A stretch of DNA of 24,705 nt from Desulfuromonadales bacterium. GTDB lineage: Bacteria > Desulfobacterota > Desulfuromonadia > Desulfuromonadales > BM103. Positions within the stretch are counted from its first letter, which is position 1. Every line of letters starts with the position of its first letter. Under the pieces are notes generated by a model, which was not told the origin of the DNA, ran no database searches, and saw only the letters and a program-made list of their open reading frames with translations. The stretch covers positions 1 through 24,705 of the forward strand of contig JAUWTX010000006.1 in NCBI GenBank assembly GCA_030614505.1, given 5' to 3'. The translations under genes were made by a program, and so were the position numbers. This document shows positions 6,882 through 13,266 of this stretch, piece after piece.

Positions 6882-8363
6882 TCAGTCTAGCCCCCGACGC
6901 GCCAGTTCGATGGCAAGCTTGACACCCCTCGCCTTGTTGATGGTTTCCTCGTATTCAGCTGCCGGGTCTGAATCGGCAACAATGCCTGCACCGGCCTGAA
7001 GGTGAACCCGGTTTTTATGAGTGACCAAGGTCCTGATAGCGATTGCGAGATCCATATTACCGTCAAAAGAGATATAGCCGACAGCTCCTCCATAGATTTC
7101 GCGACGCACCGGCTCAAGTTCCTCAATAATCTCCATAGCTCGTATTTTTGGCGCGCCACTTAAGGTTCCCGCAGGAAAAGTCGCTGCGAAGAGGTCCAAC
7201 GCGTCATACTCAGGCAGGAGGCTGCCACTGACGTTGGAGACAATGTGCATGACATGCGAGTATCGCTCAACCACCATCAATTCGTCAACCTGTACAGAAC
7301 CGGTGGCACAAACCCGACCGAGATCATTGCGACCAAGATCAACCAGCATAATATGTTCCGAAAGCTCTTTTGGATCAGCCAGTAATTCCTCTTCAAGACG
7401 CTGGTCCTCATCGAAGGTTGCACCACGCGGTCGGGTCCCTGCAATCGGGCGAACTTCAACATGGTCTCCTTCTTTGCGAACCAGCACTTCAGGAGAAGCA
7501 CCAATGACACGGGTCTCGTTGAATTGCAGGTAAAACATGTAAGGTGACGGGTTAATAGTCCGCAAGGCACGATAAACATCAAACGGGTCAGCATCGAGAT
7601 CACCGGTAAACCTTTGCGACAGAACCACCTGGATGACGTCACCGGAACGGACATAATCCTTGCAACGTTCAACGGCCGATTCGAAGTCAGGACGACTGAA
7701 GTTTGATTGCAGTTCCGCGGTTGTAACCTTTCCAGTCTTGACAGAACGCTCCGGCAAAGGTTTGCGCAACAGCGCAACCATAGCATCAATACGCTCAACG
7801 GCCTCATCGTACAAGGTCCCGGGATCATCGCCATCACGCAAATGAACATTACTGAGAACCTTGATCTTCTGCTGCATATTATCAAAGATCAACAAGGTTT
7901 CAGTGATCAGGAACCAACTATCGTAAGTGCCAATCTCCGCATCATTGAGATCAGGAATCTCCTCAATGTGACGAATCATATCGTAGCCAAGGTAGCCAAC
8001 CGCACCACCGAAAAAACGCGGCAGTTCCGGCAGAGCTACAGGCTGATAGGGTGACAGGAATTTCTTCAATTCAGCCAGAAGGTCTACGGTTGTACCAGAT
8101 TCAACCGGATTGCCATTTTCCAGAATTTCGAAATAATCGCCACGGCATCTGAACGCACGTCCAGAGCCAACCCCAAGAAAGGAATAACGCGCCCACTTCT
8201 CACCACCGACAATACTTTCCAGAAGAAACGCACTTTGCCGGTCATCGATCTTGCAGAAAGCCGAAACAGGGGTCTCCATATCTGCGAGGATTTCCCGGTA
8301 GACTGGAATAAGGTTGCCCTTGCGGGCCAGGTTTAGAAACTCGTCACGAGATGGGGAATACAT
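6882..8363 (-). CDS. trpE: Anthranilate synthase component I
   Basis: TrpE converts chorismate to anthranilate with ammonia from TrpG and is the first enzyme of the tryptophan branch. The 493-residue protein has an N-terminal regulatory part with LLES (47-50), the signature of the tryptophan feedback site, and a C-terminal chorismate-binding domain with PIAGTRPRG (306-314), DLGRNDLG (342-349), AGTLSGAPK (398-406), GGAVGYISFDG (425-435) and QAGAGIVADS (456-465). The ATG at 8363 has TAAGGA seven bases upstream. Enzyme activity is likely inhibited by tryptophan. Control of expression may involve the inverted repeats just upstream, one of which covers the start codon. I see no leader peptide with tandem Trp codons, so classical enterobacterial attenuation is not supported. 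Confidence 0.98.
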   Translation of the reverse strand: MYSPSRDEFLNLARKGNLIPVYREILADMETPVSAFCKIDDRQSAFLLESIVGGEKWARYSFLGVGSGRAFRCRGDYFEILENGNPVESGTTVDLLAELKKFLSPYQPVALPELPRFFGGAVGYLGYDMIRHIEEIPDLNDAEIGTYDSWFLITETLLIFDNMQQKIKVLSNVHLRDGDDPGTLYDEAVERIDAMVALLRKPLPERSVKTGKVTTAELQSNFSRPDFESAVERCKDYVRSGDVIQVVLSQRFTGDLDADPFDVYRALRTINPSPYMFYLQFNETRVIGASPEVLVRKEGDHVEVRPIAGTRPRGATFDEDQRLEEELLADPKELSEHIMLVDLGRNDLGRVCATGSVQVDELMVVERYSHVMHIVSNVSGSLLPEYDALDLFAATFPAGTLSGAPKIRAMEIIEELEPVRREIYGGAVGYISFDGNMDLAIAIRTLVTHKNRVHLQAGAGIVADSDPAAEYEETINKARGVKLAIELARRGLD

Positions 8364-8448
8364 GCCATTTCCTTAGGGAATTAACGTAGCAAAATAGCAT
8401 GAAGGTTGCGAAATGGCAAGCGAACGAGAGGGCTTTTAAGACGCAACC
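8363..8448 (-). promoter_or_regulatory. Nested inverted repeats over the trpE translation start
   Basis: Two perfect complementarities interlock here. Arms 8410-8418 and 8363-8371 (TGCCATTTC and GAAATGGCA on the minus strand) match over 9 bases; the second arm takes in the end of the trpE Shine-Dalgarno sequence and the A of the ATG. Arms 8442-8448 and 8404-8410 (GGTTGCG and CGCAACC) match over 7 bases. In RNA they would be arranged as a pseudoknot or as exclusive alternatives. They would be in the transcript only if it starts upstream of the candidate promoter at 8391-8419; otherwise they could be DNA-level operator arms, the 9-base pair being centred near the -10 box. Confidence 0.4.
8391..8419 (-). 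promoter_or_regulatory. Candidate sigma-70 promoter of the trp operon
   Basis: On the minus strand TTGCCA (8419-8414) is followed after 17 bases by TATTTT (8396-8391). The -35 box matches consensus at five of six positions and the -10 box at four of six. It would start transcription near 8384 and leave a leader of only about 20 bases ahead of the trpE ATG. This is inferred from spacing and box matches only. Confidence 0.45.
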
Positions 8449-8491
8449 ACGATAGCAATATCTTCCATCTTATGGTTAGCAGTCATTGAAT

Positions 8492-8527
8492 AAAAAAGGA
8501 AGGGCGGGATAATTCATCCCGCCCTTC
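8492..8527 (-). terminator. Intrinsic terminator of the ribosomal protein superoperon
   Basis: On the minus strand a 12-base-pair GC-rich stem (arms 8527-8516 and 8510-8499, core AGGGCGGGAT) closes a 5-base loop and is followed by CTTTTTTA, a classic rho-independent signal. It begins 27 bases past the rplQ stop codon and separates the ribosomal genes from trp. The T-tract lies only on the minus-strand side, which fits the direction of all genes here. Confidence 0.92.
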
Positions 8528-8553
8528 TTATATAATTGTTATCTTTAACAAAG

Positions 8554-9111
8554 TTACTTCTCTTCTTTTTCCTCTTCAGCAGGTGCCTCTTCAGCAGGTG
8601 CCTCTTCAGCAGGTGCCTCTTCAGCAGATGCCTCTTCAGCAGGTACTTCTTCGGCAGGTGCTTCTTCAGCAGGTGCTTCTTCAGCAGGAACCGGCTCAGT
8701 AGCCTTAGTCACCTCTTTAGCCGAAGCCTTTTTCTTTTTCGGCTTAGCGGTAAACTCCTCTTCGACCAGTTCGATCAATGATAGTGAGGCGTTATCGCCA
8801 GCTCGATGGCCCAGCTTGATGATTCTTGTATAACCACCGGGACGGTCAGTATAGCGCGGTGCGATTGTTTCAAACAGCTTGGCAACCGTTTTCTTGTCTC
8901 GCACAACCTGCAGGATCAAACGGCGAGAATGCAGATCATCACGTCTTGCCATAGTGATCAGCTTCTCAGCCATTTTACGCAGTTCTTTGGCTCGAGCATC
9001 GGTGGTCGTGATTTTTTCACAATCAAAAAATGAGGTCACCATGTTACGCATCATGGCTTTACGGTGACTGGTGTTGCGGCCCAGCCGCTTACCGGATTTT
9101 CTATGGCGCAT
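8554..9111 (-). CDS. rplQ: 50S ribosomal protein L17 with PAEEA-repeat C-terminal tail
   Basis: L17 is a large-subunit protein near the peptide exit tunnel. Residues 1 to about 121 are a normal L17 (MRHRKSGKRLGRNTSHRKAM start, PRYTDRPGGYTR near 85-96, a HRAGDNASLSLIEL end). The family is usually about 115-130 residues, but this protein has 185. The extra part is a basic stretch KPKKKKASAK (123-132), then eight five-residue units of the form PAEEA (142-181) and a charged end KEEK. The frame is clean and the repeat is in phase, so this is an extension and not a frameshift. It is the last gene of the alpha operon, 45 bases behind rpoA and directly before the terminator. Confidence 0.97.
   Translation of the reverse strand: MRHRKSGKRLGRNTSHRKAMMRNMVTSFFDCEKITTTDARAKELRKMAEKLITMARRDDLHSRRLILQVVRDKKTVAKLFETIAPRYTDRPGGYTRIIKLGHRAGDNASLSLIELVEEEFTAKPKKKKASAKEVTKATEPVPAEEAPAEEAPAEEVPAEEASAEEAPAEEAPAEEAPAEEEKEEK
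8569..8688 (-). repeat. Eight tandem 15-base repeats in the 3' end of rplQ
   Basis: The repeat units are exactly 15 bases, so copy number can change without breaking the reading frame. Units 8584-8598, 8599-8613 and 8629-8643 are identical in DNA (TGCCTCTTCAGCAGG on the plus strand), and 8659-8673 and 8674-8688 are identical to each other with one base different from those. Identity at silent positions points to recent duplication or slippage. They encode the PAEEA units of the L17 tail. Confidence 0.95.
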
Positions 9112-9156
9112 CGATATCAGATCCTTTCTCTTAGCAACATCCCGTCAGGACTGTCC

Positions 9157-10176
9157 CTAGAGTTCTTCTTCGCTCTTTTCGAGCATCTTCAGATATTCAG
9201 GGTCCGGGAACCCATCGAGAGACAAGCCGAGAGTCAGGCCCATTTCAGAAAGAATATCCTTGATCTCGTTAAGTGACTTGCGGCCGAAATTCTGTGTTTT
9301 CAACATCTCCGCCTCGGATTTCTCTACAAGCTCACCGATCAGACGGATATTGGCATTCTTCAGACAATTTGCGCTACGTACGGACAACTCAAGTTCGTCA
9401 ACGCGACGATAGAGATTCTCGTTGATAGGCTGCTTTGTCCCTTCAGTTTCTTCGGTTTCTTCAGGCTCGAGGGCTTCGTCAAAGTTGATGAACAACTGAA
9501 CCTGTTCCTTGACGATCTTGGCTGCGTAAGCTAGCGCATCATCAGGCTGGACACTGCCGTCTGTAAGTATTTCCAGAACCAGCTTGTCGTAATCAGTGAC
9601 TTGACCGACACGAGCGTTGCTCACCGTGAAATTCACTTTTTTTATGGGCGAGAAAAGAGCATCGATAGGCACGGTACCAACCGGAGCCTTCTCATCACGA
9701 TTACGCTCAGCCGGGCTGTAACCCTTGCCCATACTAACCACCATATCAATTTCGATATCGGCTTCCTTGCCACAGGTAGCAATGTGATGATCAGGGTTCA
9801 GGATCTCGTCATTTGGGTCGGTGACGATATCACCAGCCTTGATAGCTCCTGCGCCCTTCTTTACGATTCGGATATTGCGAGCTTCGTGACCGTGCAACTT
9901 GATCAGAACACCTTTGAGGTTAAGGATGATGTCAGTCACATCCTCCGTCACACCAGGTACTGTGGAAAATTCATGCAGAACACCCTTAATGCGAACTGAG
10001 GTGATTGCCGCCCCCTGCAGCGAGGAGAGCAGAACCCGGCGCAAAGCATTACCCATGGTTGTGCCGAACCCACGTTCGAAGGGCTCCGCTGTATACTTGC
10101 CGTAGGTGGCAGTCAGCGAGTCAGCATCAACCTGGAGACGCTTGGGTTTGATCAGTTCTCTCCAGTTTTTAAACAT
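9157..10176 (-). CDS. rpoA: DNA-directed RNA polymerase subunit alpha
   Basis: RpoA dimerises to start assembly of RNA polymerase and its C-terminal domain contacts UP elements and activators. The 339-residue protein has the N-terminal assembly domain (RGFGTTMGNALRRVLLSS near 35-52), an acidic linker rich in Glu and Thr around 237-248, and the C-terminal helix-hairpin-helix domain with LSVRSANCLKNA, which contains the DNA-contacting Arg and Asn, and NFGRKSLNEIKDIL. The ATG at 10176 has GGAGG close upstream. It lies in the standard alpha-operon place between rpsD and rplQ, after a 61-base gap, the widest in the superoperon. Confidence 0.99.
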   Translation of the reverse strand: MFKNWRELIKPKRLQVDADSLTATYGKYTAEPFERGFGTTMGNALRRVLLSSLQGAAITSVRIKGVLHEFSTVPGVTEDVTDIILNLKGVLIKLHGHEARNIRIVKKGAGAIKAGDIVTDPNDEILNPDHHIATCGKEADIEIDMVVSMGKGYSPAERNRDEKAPVGTVPIDALFSPIKKVNFTVSNARVGQVTDYDKLVLEILTDGSVQPDDALAYAAKIVKEQVQLFINFDEALEPEETEETEGTKQPINENLYRRVDELELSVRSANCLKNANIRLIGELVEKSEAEMLKTQNFGRKSLNEIKDILSEMGLTLGLSLDGFPDPEYLKMLEKSEEEL

Positions 10177-10237
10177 TCGAATCCTCCATTATGAGGTTGC
10201 TCAGTAAAGTTTCAAACTGCCAAGATGGCTCTATCAG

Positions 10238-10867
10238 TTACTTCGAGTAAAGCTCGACAATCAGATGCTCTTGGAAACTTGGCGTCGTCATCTCAGCACG
10301 CACTGGCAGAGTTTTGACAGTGCCTTGGAATGCTTCACGGGTCAGTTCCACCCAGGACGGAATACCACGGCGCATAACGCCATCAAGAGCTTCGTTGATA
10401 CGAGCAACCTTTCGACTTTTCTCGCGTAGTTCCACAACATCACCAGGACGCACGAGATATGACGGAATATTCACCTTCCGGCTATTGACCAGAAAATGAT
10501 TATGGCGAACTAGTTGACGAGCTTCATTGCGTGACGTAGCAAAACCCATCCGATAGACCATACTGTCAAGTCTGCGCTCAAGCAGAACCAGCAAATTCTC
10601 ACCGGTCACGCCCTTCATGCGATCAGCTTTTTTGAAATAGTCACGGAATTGTTTCTCAAGCAGGCCATAGGTCCGCTTGACTCTCTGCTTCTCACGCAAC
10701 TGAGTCCCATAATCAGAAACTTTAATACGACCCTGGCCATGCTGACCGGGGGCATAATTGCGGCGTTCCAGGGCGCATTTATCGGTGTAACAACGGTCAC
10801 CCTTGAGGAACAACTTCATATTTTCCCGCCGGCACATGCGGCAAACGGGTCCAGTGTGTCTTGCCAA
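10238..10867 (-). CDS. rpsD: 30S ribosomal protein S4, zinc-binding form
   Basis: S4 is a primary 16S rRNA-binding protein that nucleates 30S assembly and in many bacteria represses its own operon. The 209-residue protein has an N-terminal Cys cluster C9-X2-C12-X13-C26-X4-C31, the metal-binding form of S4, and a C-terminal S4 RNA-binding domain (RLDSMVYRMGFATSRNEARQ and HFLVNSRKVNIPSYLVRPGD segments). The start codon is TTG at 10867, supported by AGGAGG seven bases upstream and by MARHTGP matching the family N-terminus. Whether it regulates the alpha operon here cannot be read from the sequence. Confidence 0.98.
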   Translation of the reverse strand: MARHTGPVCRMCRRENMKLFLKGDRCYTDKCALERRNYAPGQHGQGRIKVSDYGTQLREKQRVKRTYGLLEKQFRDYFKKADRMKGVTGENLLVLLERRLDSMVYRMGFATSRNEARQLVRHNHFLVNSRKVNIPSYLVRPGDVVELREKSRKVARINEALDGVMRRGIPSWVELTREAFQGTVKTLPVRAEMTTPSFQEHLIVELYSK

Positions 10868-10889
10868 CGTTCGTCCTCCTTATAACTGG

Positions 10890-11282
10890 TTAGACTCTTC
10901 TACGCTTGGGTGGACGACACCCGTTATGAGGTATCGGAGTGACATCCTTGATCATAGTGATGGTCAGGCCGACGGCCTGCAGAGCCCGCAATGCAGACTC
11001 ACGACCGGAGCCGGGGCCCTTGACCCAGACCTCAATACTACGCATACCATGTTCCTGAGCTTTTTTTGCTGCCTCTTCTGCGGCCATCTGAGCAGCAAAA
11101 GGAGTACTCTTACGACTCCCTCTGAAGCCCTTGGTTCCAGAAGTGCACCAGGAAATCACGTTGCCGGTCACATCAGTGATCGTGATGATCGTATTGTTGA
11201 ACGTCGCCTGAATATGAGCAATACCATTCGGGACATTCTTCTTTTCAACCTTTTTACGTACACGTTTACCAGGCTTAGCCAT
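10890..11282 (-). CDS. rpsK: 30S ribosomal protein S11
   Basis: S11 lies on the platform of the small subunit near the mRNA exit and contacts 16S rRNA and S7. The 130-residue protein is of normal length, with the conserved ATFNNTIITITD (46-57 region), SSGTKGFRGSRKSTPFAAQ-like core and the very conserved C-terminal segment TPIPHNGCRPPKRRRV. ATG 11282 has AGGAGG upstream. It follows rpsM by 11 bases in the usual alpha-operon order rpsM-rpsK-rpsD. Confidence 0.98.
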   Translation of the reverse strand: MAKPGKRVRKKVEKKNVPNGIAHIQATFNNTIITITDVTGNVISWCTSGTKGFRGSRKSTPFAAQMAAEEAAKKAQEHGMRSIEVWVKGPGSGRESALRALQAVGLTITMIKDVTPIPHNGCRPPKRRRV

Positions 11283-11293
11283 GGTTCCTCCTG

Positions 11294-11662
11294 TTACTTC
11301 TTCTTACCAGCGACAGTCTTGCGCGGACCCTTACGGGTTCTGGCATTCGTCTTGGTCTTCTGTCCACGCACCGGCAAACCTCTACGATGCCGCAGCCCAC
11401 GATAACAACCGAGGTCCATCAGTCGTTTAATATTCACCGTCACTTCGCGACGCAAATCACCCTCGACCTTGCATTCGCTGTCGATAACTTTACGGATACT
11501 GGAAACTTCTTCCTCAGTCAAATCATCCGAGCGAGTATTGAAATCAACGCCAGCTTTGGTCAAGATTTCCTGTGACGAAGAGCGCCCGACACCATAGATG
11601 TAGGTCAGGGCCACTTCAATCCGTTTGTTTCTTGGTAAATCGATACCAGAGATACGAGCCAA
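11294..11662 (-). CDS. rpsM: 30S ribosomal protein S13
   Basis: S13 sits in the head of the 30S subunit and forms intersubunit bridges with L5 and 23S rRNA. The 122-residue protein shows ARISGIDLPRNKRIEVALTYI at its start, the helix-two-turn-helix segment, and the conserved end RGLRHRRGLPVRGQKTKTNARTRKG (split here only for description). Its start codon is TTG at 11662, with AGGAGG eight bases upstream and no better in-frame start nearby. The length and N-terminus match the family, so the rare start seems real. Confidence 0.98.
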   Translation of the reverse strand: MARISGIDLPRNKRIEVALTYIYGVGRSSSQEILTKAGVDFNTRSDDLTEEEVSSIRKVIDSECKVEGDLRREVTVNIKRLMDLGCYRGLRHRRGLPVRGQKTKTNARTRKGPRKTVAGKKK

Positions 11663-11683
11663 TGTCCGATCCTCCTAAAATTC

Positions 11684-11797
11684 TTAACCTTGTCTCTGTT
11701 TATGCTTGGGGTTTTCACAGATAACTCTGACAACACCCTTGCGCTTGACCACTTTACACTTGTCACACATTGTTTTAACTGATGCTCGAACTTTCAT
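11684..11797 (-). CDS. rpmJ: 50S ribosomal protein L36, zinc-binding form
   Basis: L36 is the smallest large-subunit protein and binds 23S rRNA near the base of the L7/L12 stalk. The 37-codon ORF begins MKVRASVKTMCDKCK and ends CENPKHKQRQG. It holds the zinc ligands C11, C14, C27 and H32, so it is the metal-binding (C+) form. AAGGAAG precedes ATG 11797. It lies 57 bases behind map and 21 ahead of rpsM, the standard position; no infA gene precedes it here. Confidence 0.97.
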   Translation of the reverse strand: MKVRASVKTMCDKCKVVKRKGVVRVICENPKHKQRQG

Positions 11798-11854
11798 GTT
11801 TCTTCCTTTTGAACCGTGTCAGTAACAACCCTAAGGGCATCACCATCACTTAAT

Positions 11855-12601
11855 CTATACCCGTGTCAAGATTTCCGGGCCATTGTCAGTAATGGCTACT
11901 GTATGTTCGAAATGGGCCGAACGCTTACCGTCCTCTGTTACTGCTGTCCACCCATCTTCCAGTATCTTTACACCAGGTACGCCGGCATTGATCATAGGTT
12001 CTATAGCCAAGGTCATACCAGTTTTAAGTCGTGGCCCCTGACCTGCTTGACCGTAATTCGGTATCTGCGGAGCCTCATGCAGGTTGCGGCCGATACCATG
12101 TCCGACAAATTCCCGGACGACACTGAACCCTTTCGGTTCGACCCAGGACTGAACAGCATACGAAACATCTGATAACCTGCCATTCGGAACTGCTTTCGCT
12201 ATGGCTCGCTCAAGTGATTCGCGCGTTGCCGTAACCAATCGCTGCGTCTCATCGTCTAACTCGCCAACAGCGACCGTGATTGCTGAGTCACCGTAAAAGC
12301 CCTTATAGAGGACCCCAAAGTCTATGCTCAGGATGTCACCTTCCTGCAAAGGCGTGTCATTGGCAAAGCCATGAACAACACATTCGTTAGGTGAGGAACA
12401 AATGGCATAAGGAAAGCCACCATACCCCTTGAATGCCGGTTTTGCTCCTTGACGCTGACATTCCTTTTCTGCCAATCGGTTCAACTCGGCAGTAGTAATA
12501 CCTGGGCCGATCCGGCTTTTGAGCAGGGCCAGCGTTTCCGCCACAATCTTCCCTGCAGCCCGCATTTTCTCAAGTTCCGCCGGGCTCTTTAAAGAAATCA
12601 C
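11855..12601 (-). CDS. map: Type I methionine aminopeptidase
   Basis: This cytoplasmic metalloenzyme removes the initiator methionine from new proteins with small second residues. The 248-residue pita-bread-fold protein has all five metal ligands, D94 (SIDFG), D105 (YGDSA), H168 (GHGIG), E201 (AIEPM) and E232 (FEHTV), and the substrate-side H77 (VVHGF). I chose GTG 12601, giving MISLKSPAEL as in family members; the frame is open further upstream to 12682 but that part overlaps adk and lacks homology. The start is one base beyond the adk TAG, so translation is probably coupled. It is single-domain, with no N-terminal zinc-finger extension. Confidence 0.97.
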   Translation of the reverse strand: MISLKSPAELEKMRAAGKIVAETLALLKSRIGPGITTAELNRLAEKECQRQGAKPAFKGYGGFPYAICSSPNECVVHGFANDTPLQEGDILSIDFGVLYKGFYGDSAITVAVGELDDETQRLVTATRESLERAIAKAVPNGRLSDVSYAVQSWVEPKGFSVVREFVGHGIGRNLHEAPQIPNYGQAGQGPRLKTGMTLAIEPMINAGVPGVKILEDGWTAVTEDGKRSAHFEHTVAITDNGPEILTRV

Positions 12602-12602
12602 G

Positions 12603-13250
12603 CTAGCCTGCCTGCAACAGCGACAACATCTCTTTCTGAACCTGTGGAATCGGTTGCATCCCGTCAAGTTCCAGCAACACACCAGCCTCCTGGTAGTAAC
12701 TGATCAAAGGAGTTGTCTGGTCTGCATAGACTTGCAATCGCTTGCGAATCGTTTCCTCCTGATCGTCATTGCGTTGGATCAATGTGCCGCCACAAGCATC
12801 ACAAACTCCAGCTTGACGAGAGGGATCAAACTTTACATGGTAACCCCGCCCACAGTCCTTGCAGGTGCGACGTCCGGTCAGACGCTCTATCAATGCTTGC
12901 GCATCCACTTTAAGAGAGATGACCCGGTCCAGTTTTTTACTCATATTCTGCAGGCTGACCTGAAGAGCATCGGCCTGGGCAACTGTCCGTGGGAAACCAT
13001 CCAGAATAAAACCTTTATTACAATCTGTTTCCTGCAGACGATCACGAACAATGCCGACAACCACTTCGTCGGGAACCAGTCCGCCTGCGTCCATCAATTC
13101 TTTGGCCTTCTGCCCCATCGGCGTACCATCTTTGACAGCTGCGCGGAGAATCTCACCCGTAGAGACCTGAGGAATTGCGAATCTTTCCGTCAGCATCTTG
13201 GCCTGAGTTCCCTTGCCCGCCCCAGGAGGCCCGAGTAAAATCAGCTTCAT
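12603..13250 (-). CDS. adk: Adenylate kinase, zinc-type LID
   Basis: Adk interconverts ATP plus AMP and two ADP, balancing the adenine nucleotide pool. The 215-residue long-form enzyme has the P-loop GPPGAGKGT (7-15), the AMP-binding STGEILR (30-36), DGFPRT (84-89) and a LID domain with C130-X2-C133-X16-C150-X2-C153, a structural zinc site as in Gram-positive enzymes and some delta-type proteobacteria. The AMP-site motif has Glu-Ile where Asp-Met is more common. It lies between secY and map, as in many bacteria, 16 bases behind secY and one base before map. Confidence 0.98.
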   Translation of the reverse strand: MKLILLGPPGAGKGTQAKMLTERFAIPQVSTGEILRAAVKDGTPMGQKAKELMDAGGLVPDEVVVGIVRDRLQETDCNKGFILDGFPRTVAQADALQVSLQNMSKKLDRVISLKVDAQALIERLTGRRTCKDCGRGYHVKFDPSRQAGVCDACGGTLIQRNDDQEETIRKRLQVYADQTTPLISYYQEAGVLLELDGMQPIPQVQKEMLSLLQAG

Positions 13251-13266
13251 CGGTACTATTCCCCGC

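Noticed and set aside
8436..8486. A 16-codon minus-strand ORF before trpE (starts MTANHKMED), considered as a trp leader peptide.
   Set aside because: It has no Trp codon, its upstream region is the terminator hairpin and T-tract with no Shine-Dalgarno sequence, and it is not followed by a terminator.
8536..8781. An 81-codon plus-strand ORF with repeated Phe-Ser-Arg-Cys-Leu units that looks like a repeat peptide.
   Set aside because: The repeats are the complement of the PAEEA-coding repeats of rplQ; there is no plus-strand promoter or ribosome binding site to support it.
10177..10237. The 61-base gap between rpsD and rpoA considered as an S4-binding or terminator site.
   Set aside because: Only a 5-base imperfect palindrome around AGTTTGAAACT is visible, with no T-tract and no recognisable S4 pseudoknot.
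12602..12682. N-terminal extension of map rich in Cys, from an open frame reaching 12682.
   Set aside because: The extension overlaps adk in another frame, has no zinc-finger spacing as in extended aminopeptidases, and the family N-terminus begins at GTG 12601.
12519..13238. A 239-codon ORF on the plus strand.
   Set aside because: It is the antisense shadow of adk and the start of map, with low-quality composition and no family match that I recognise.
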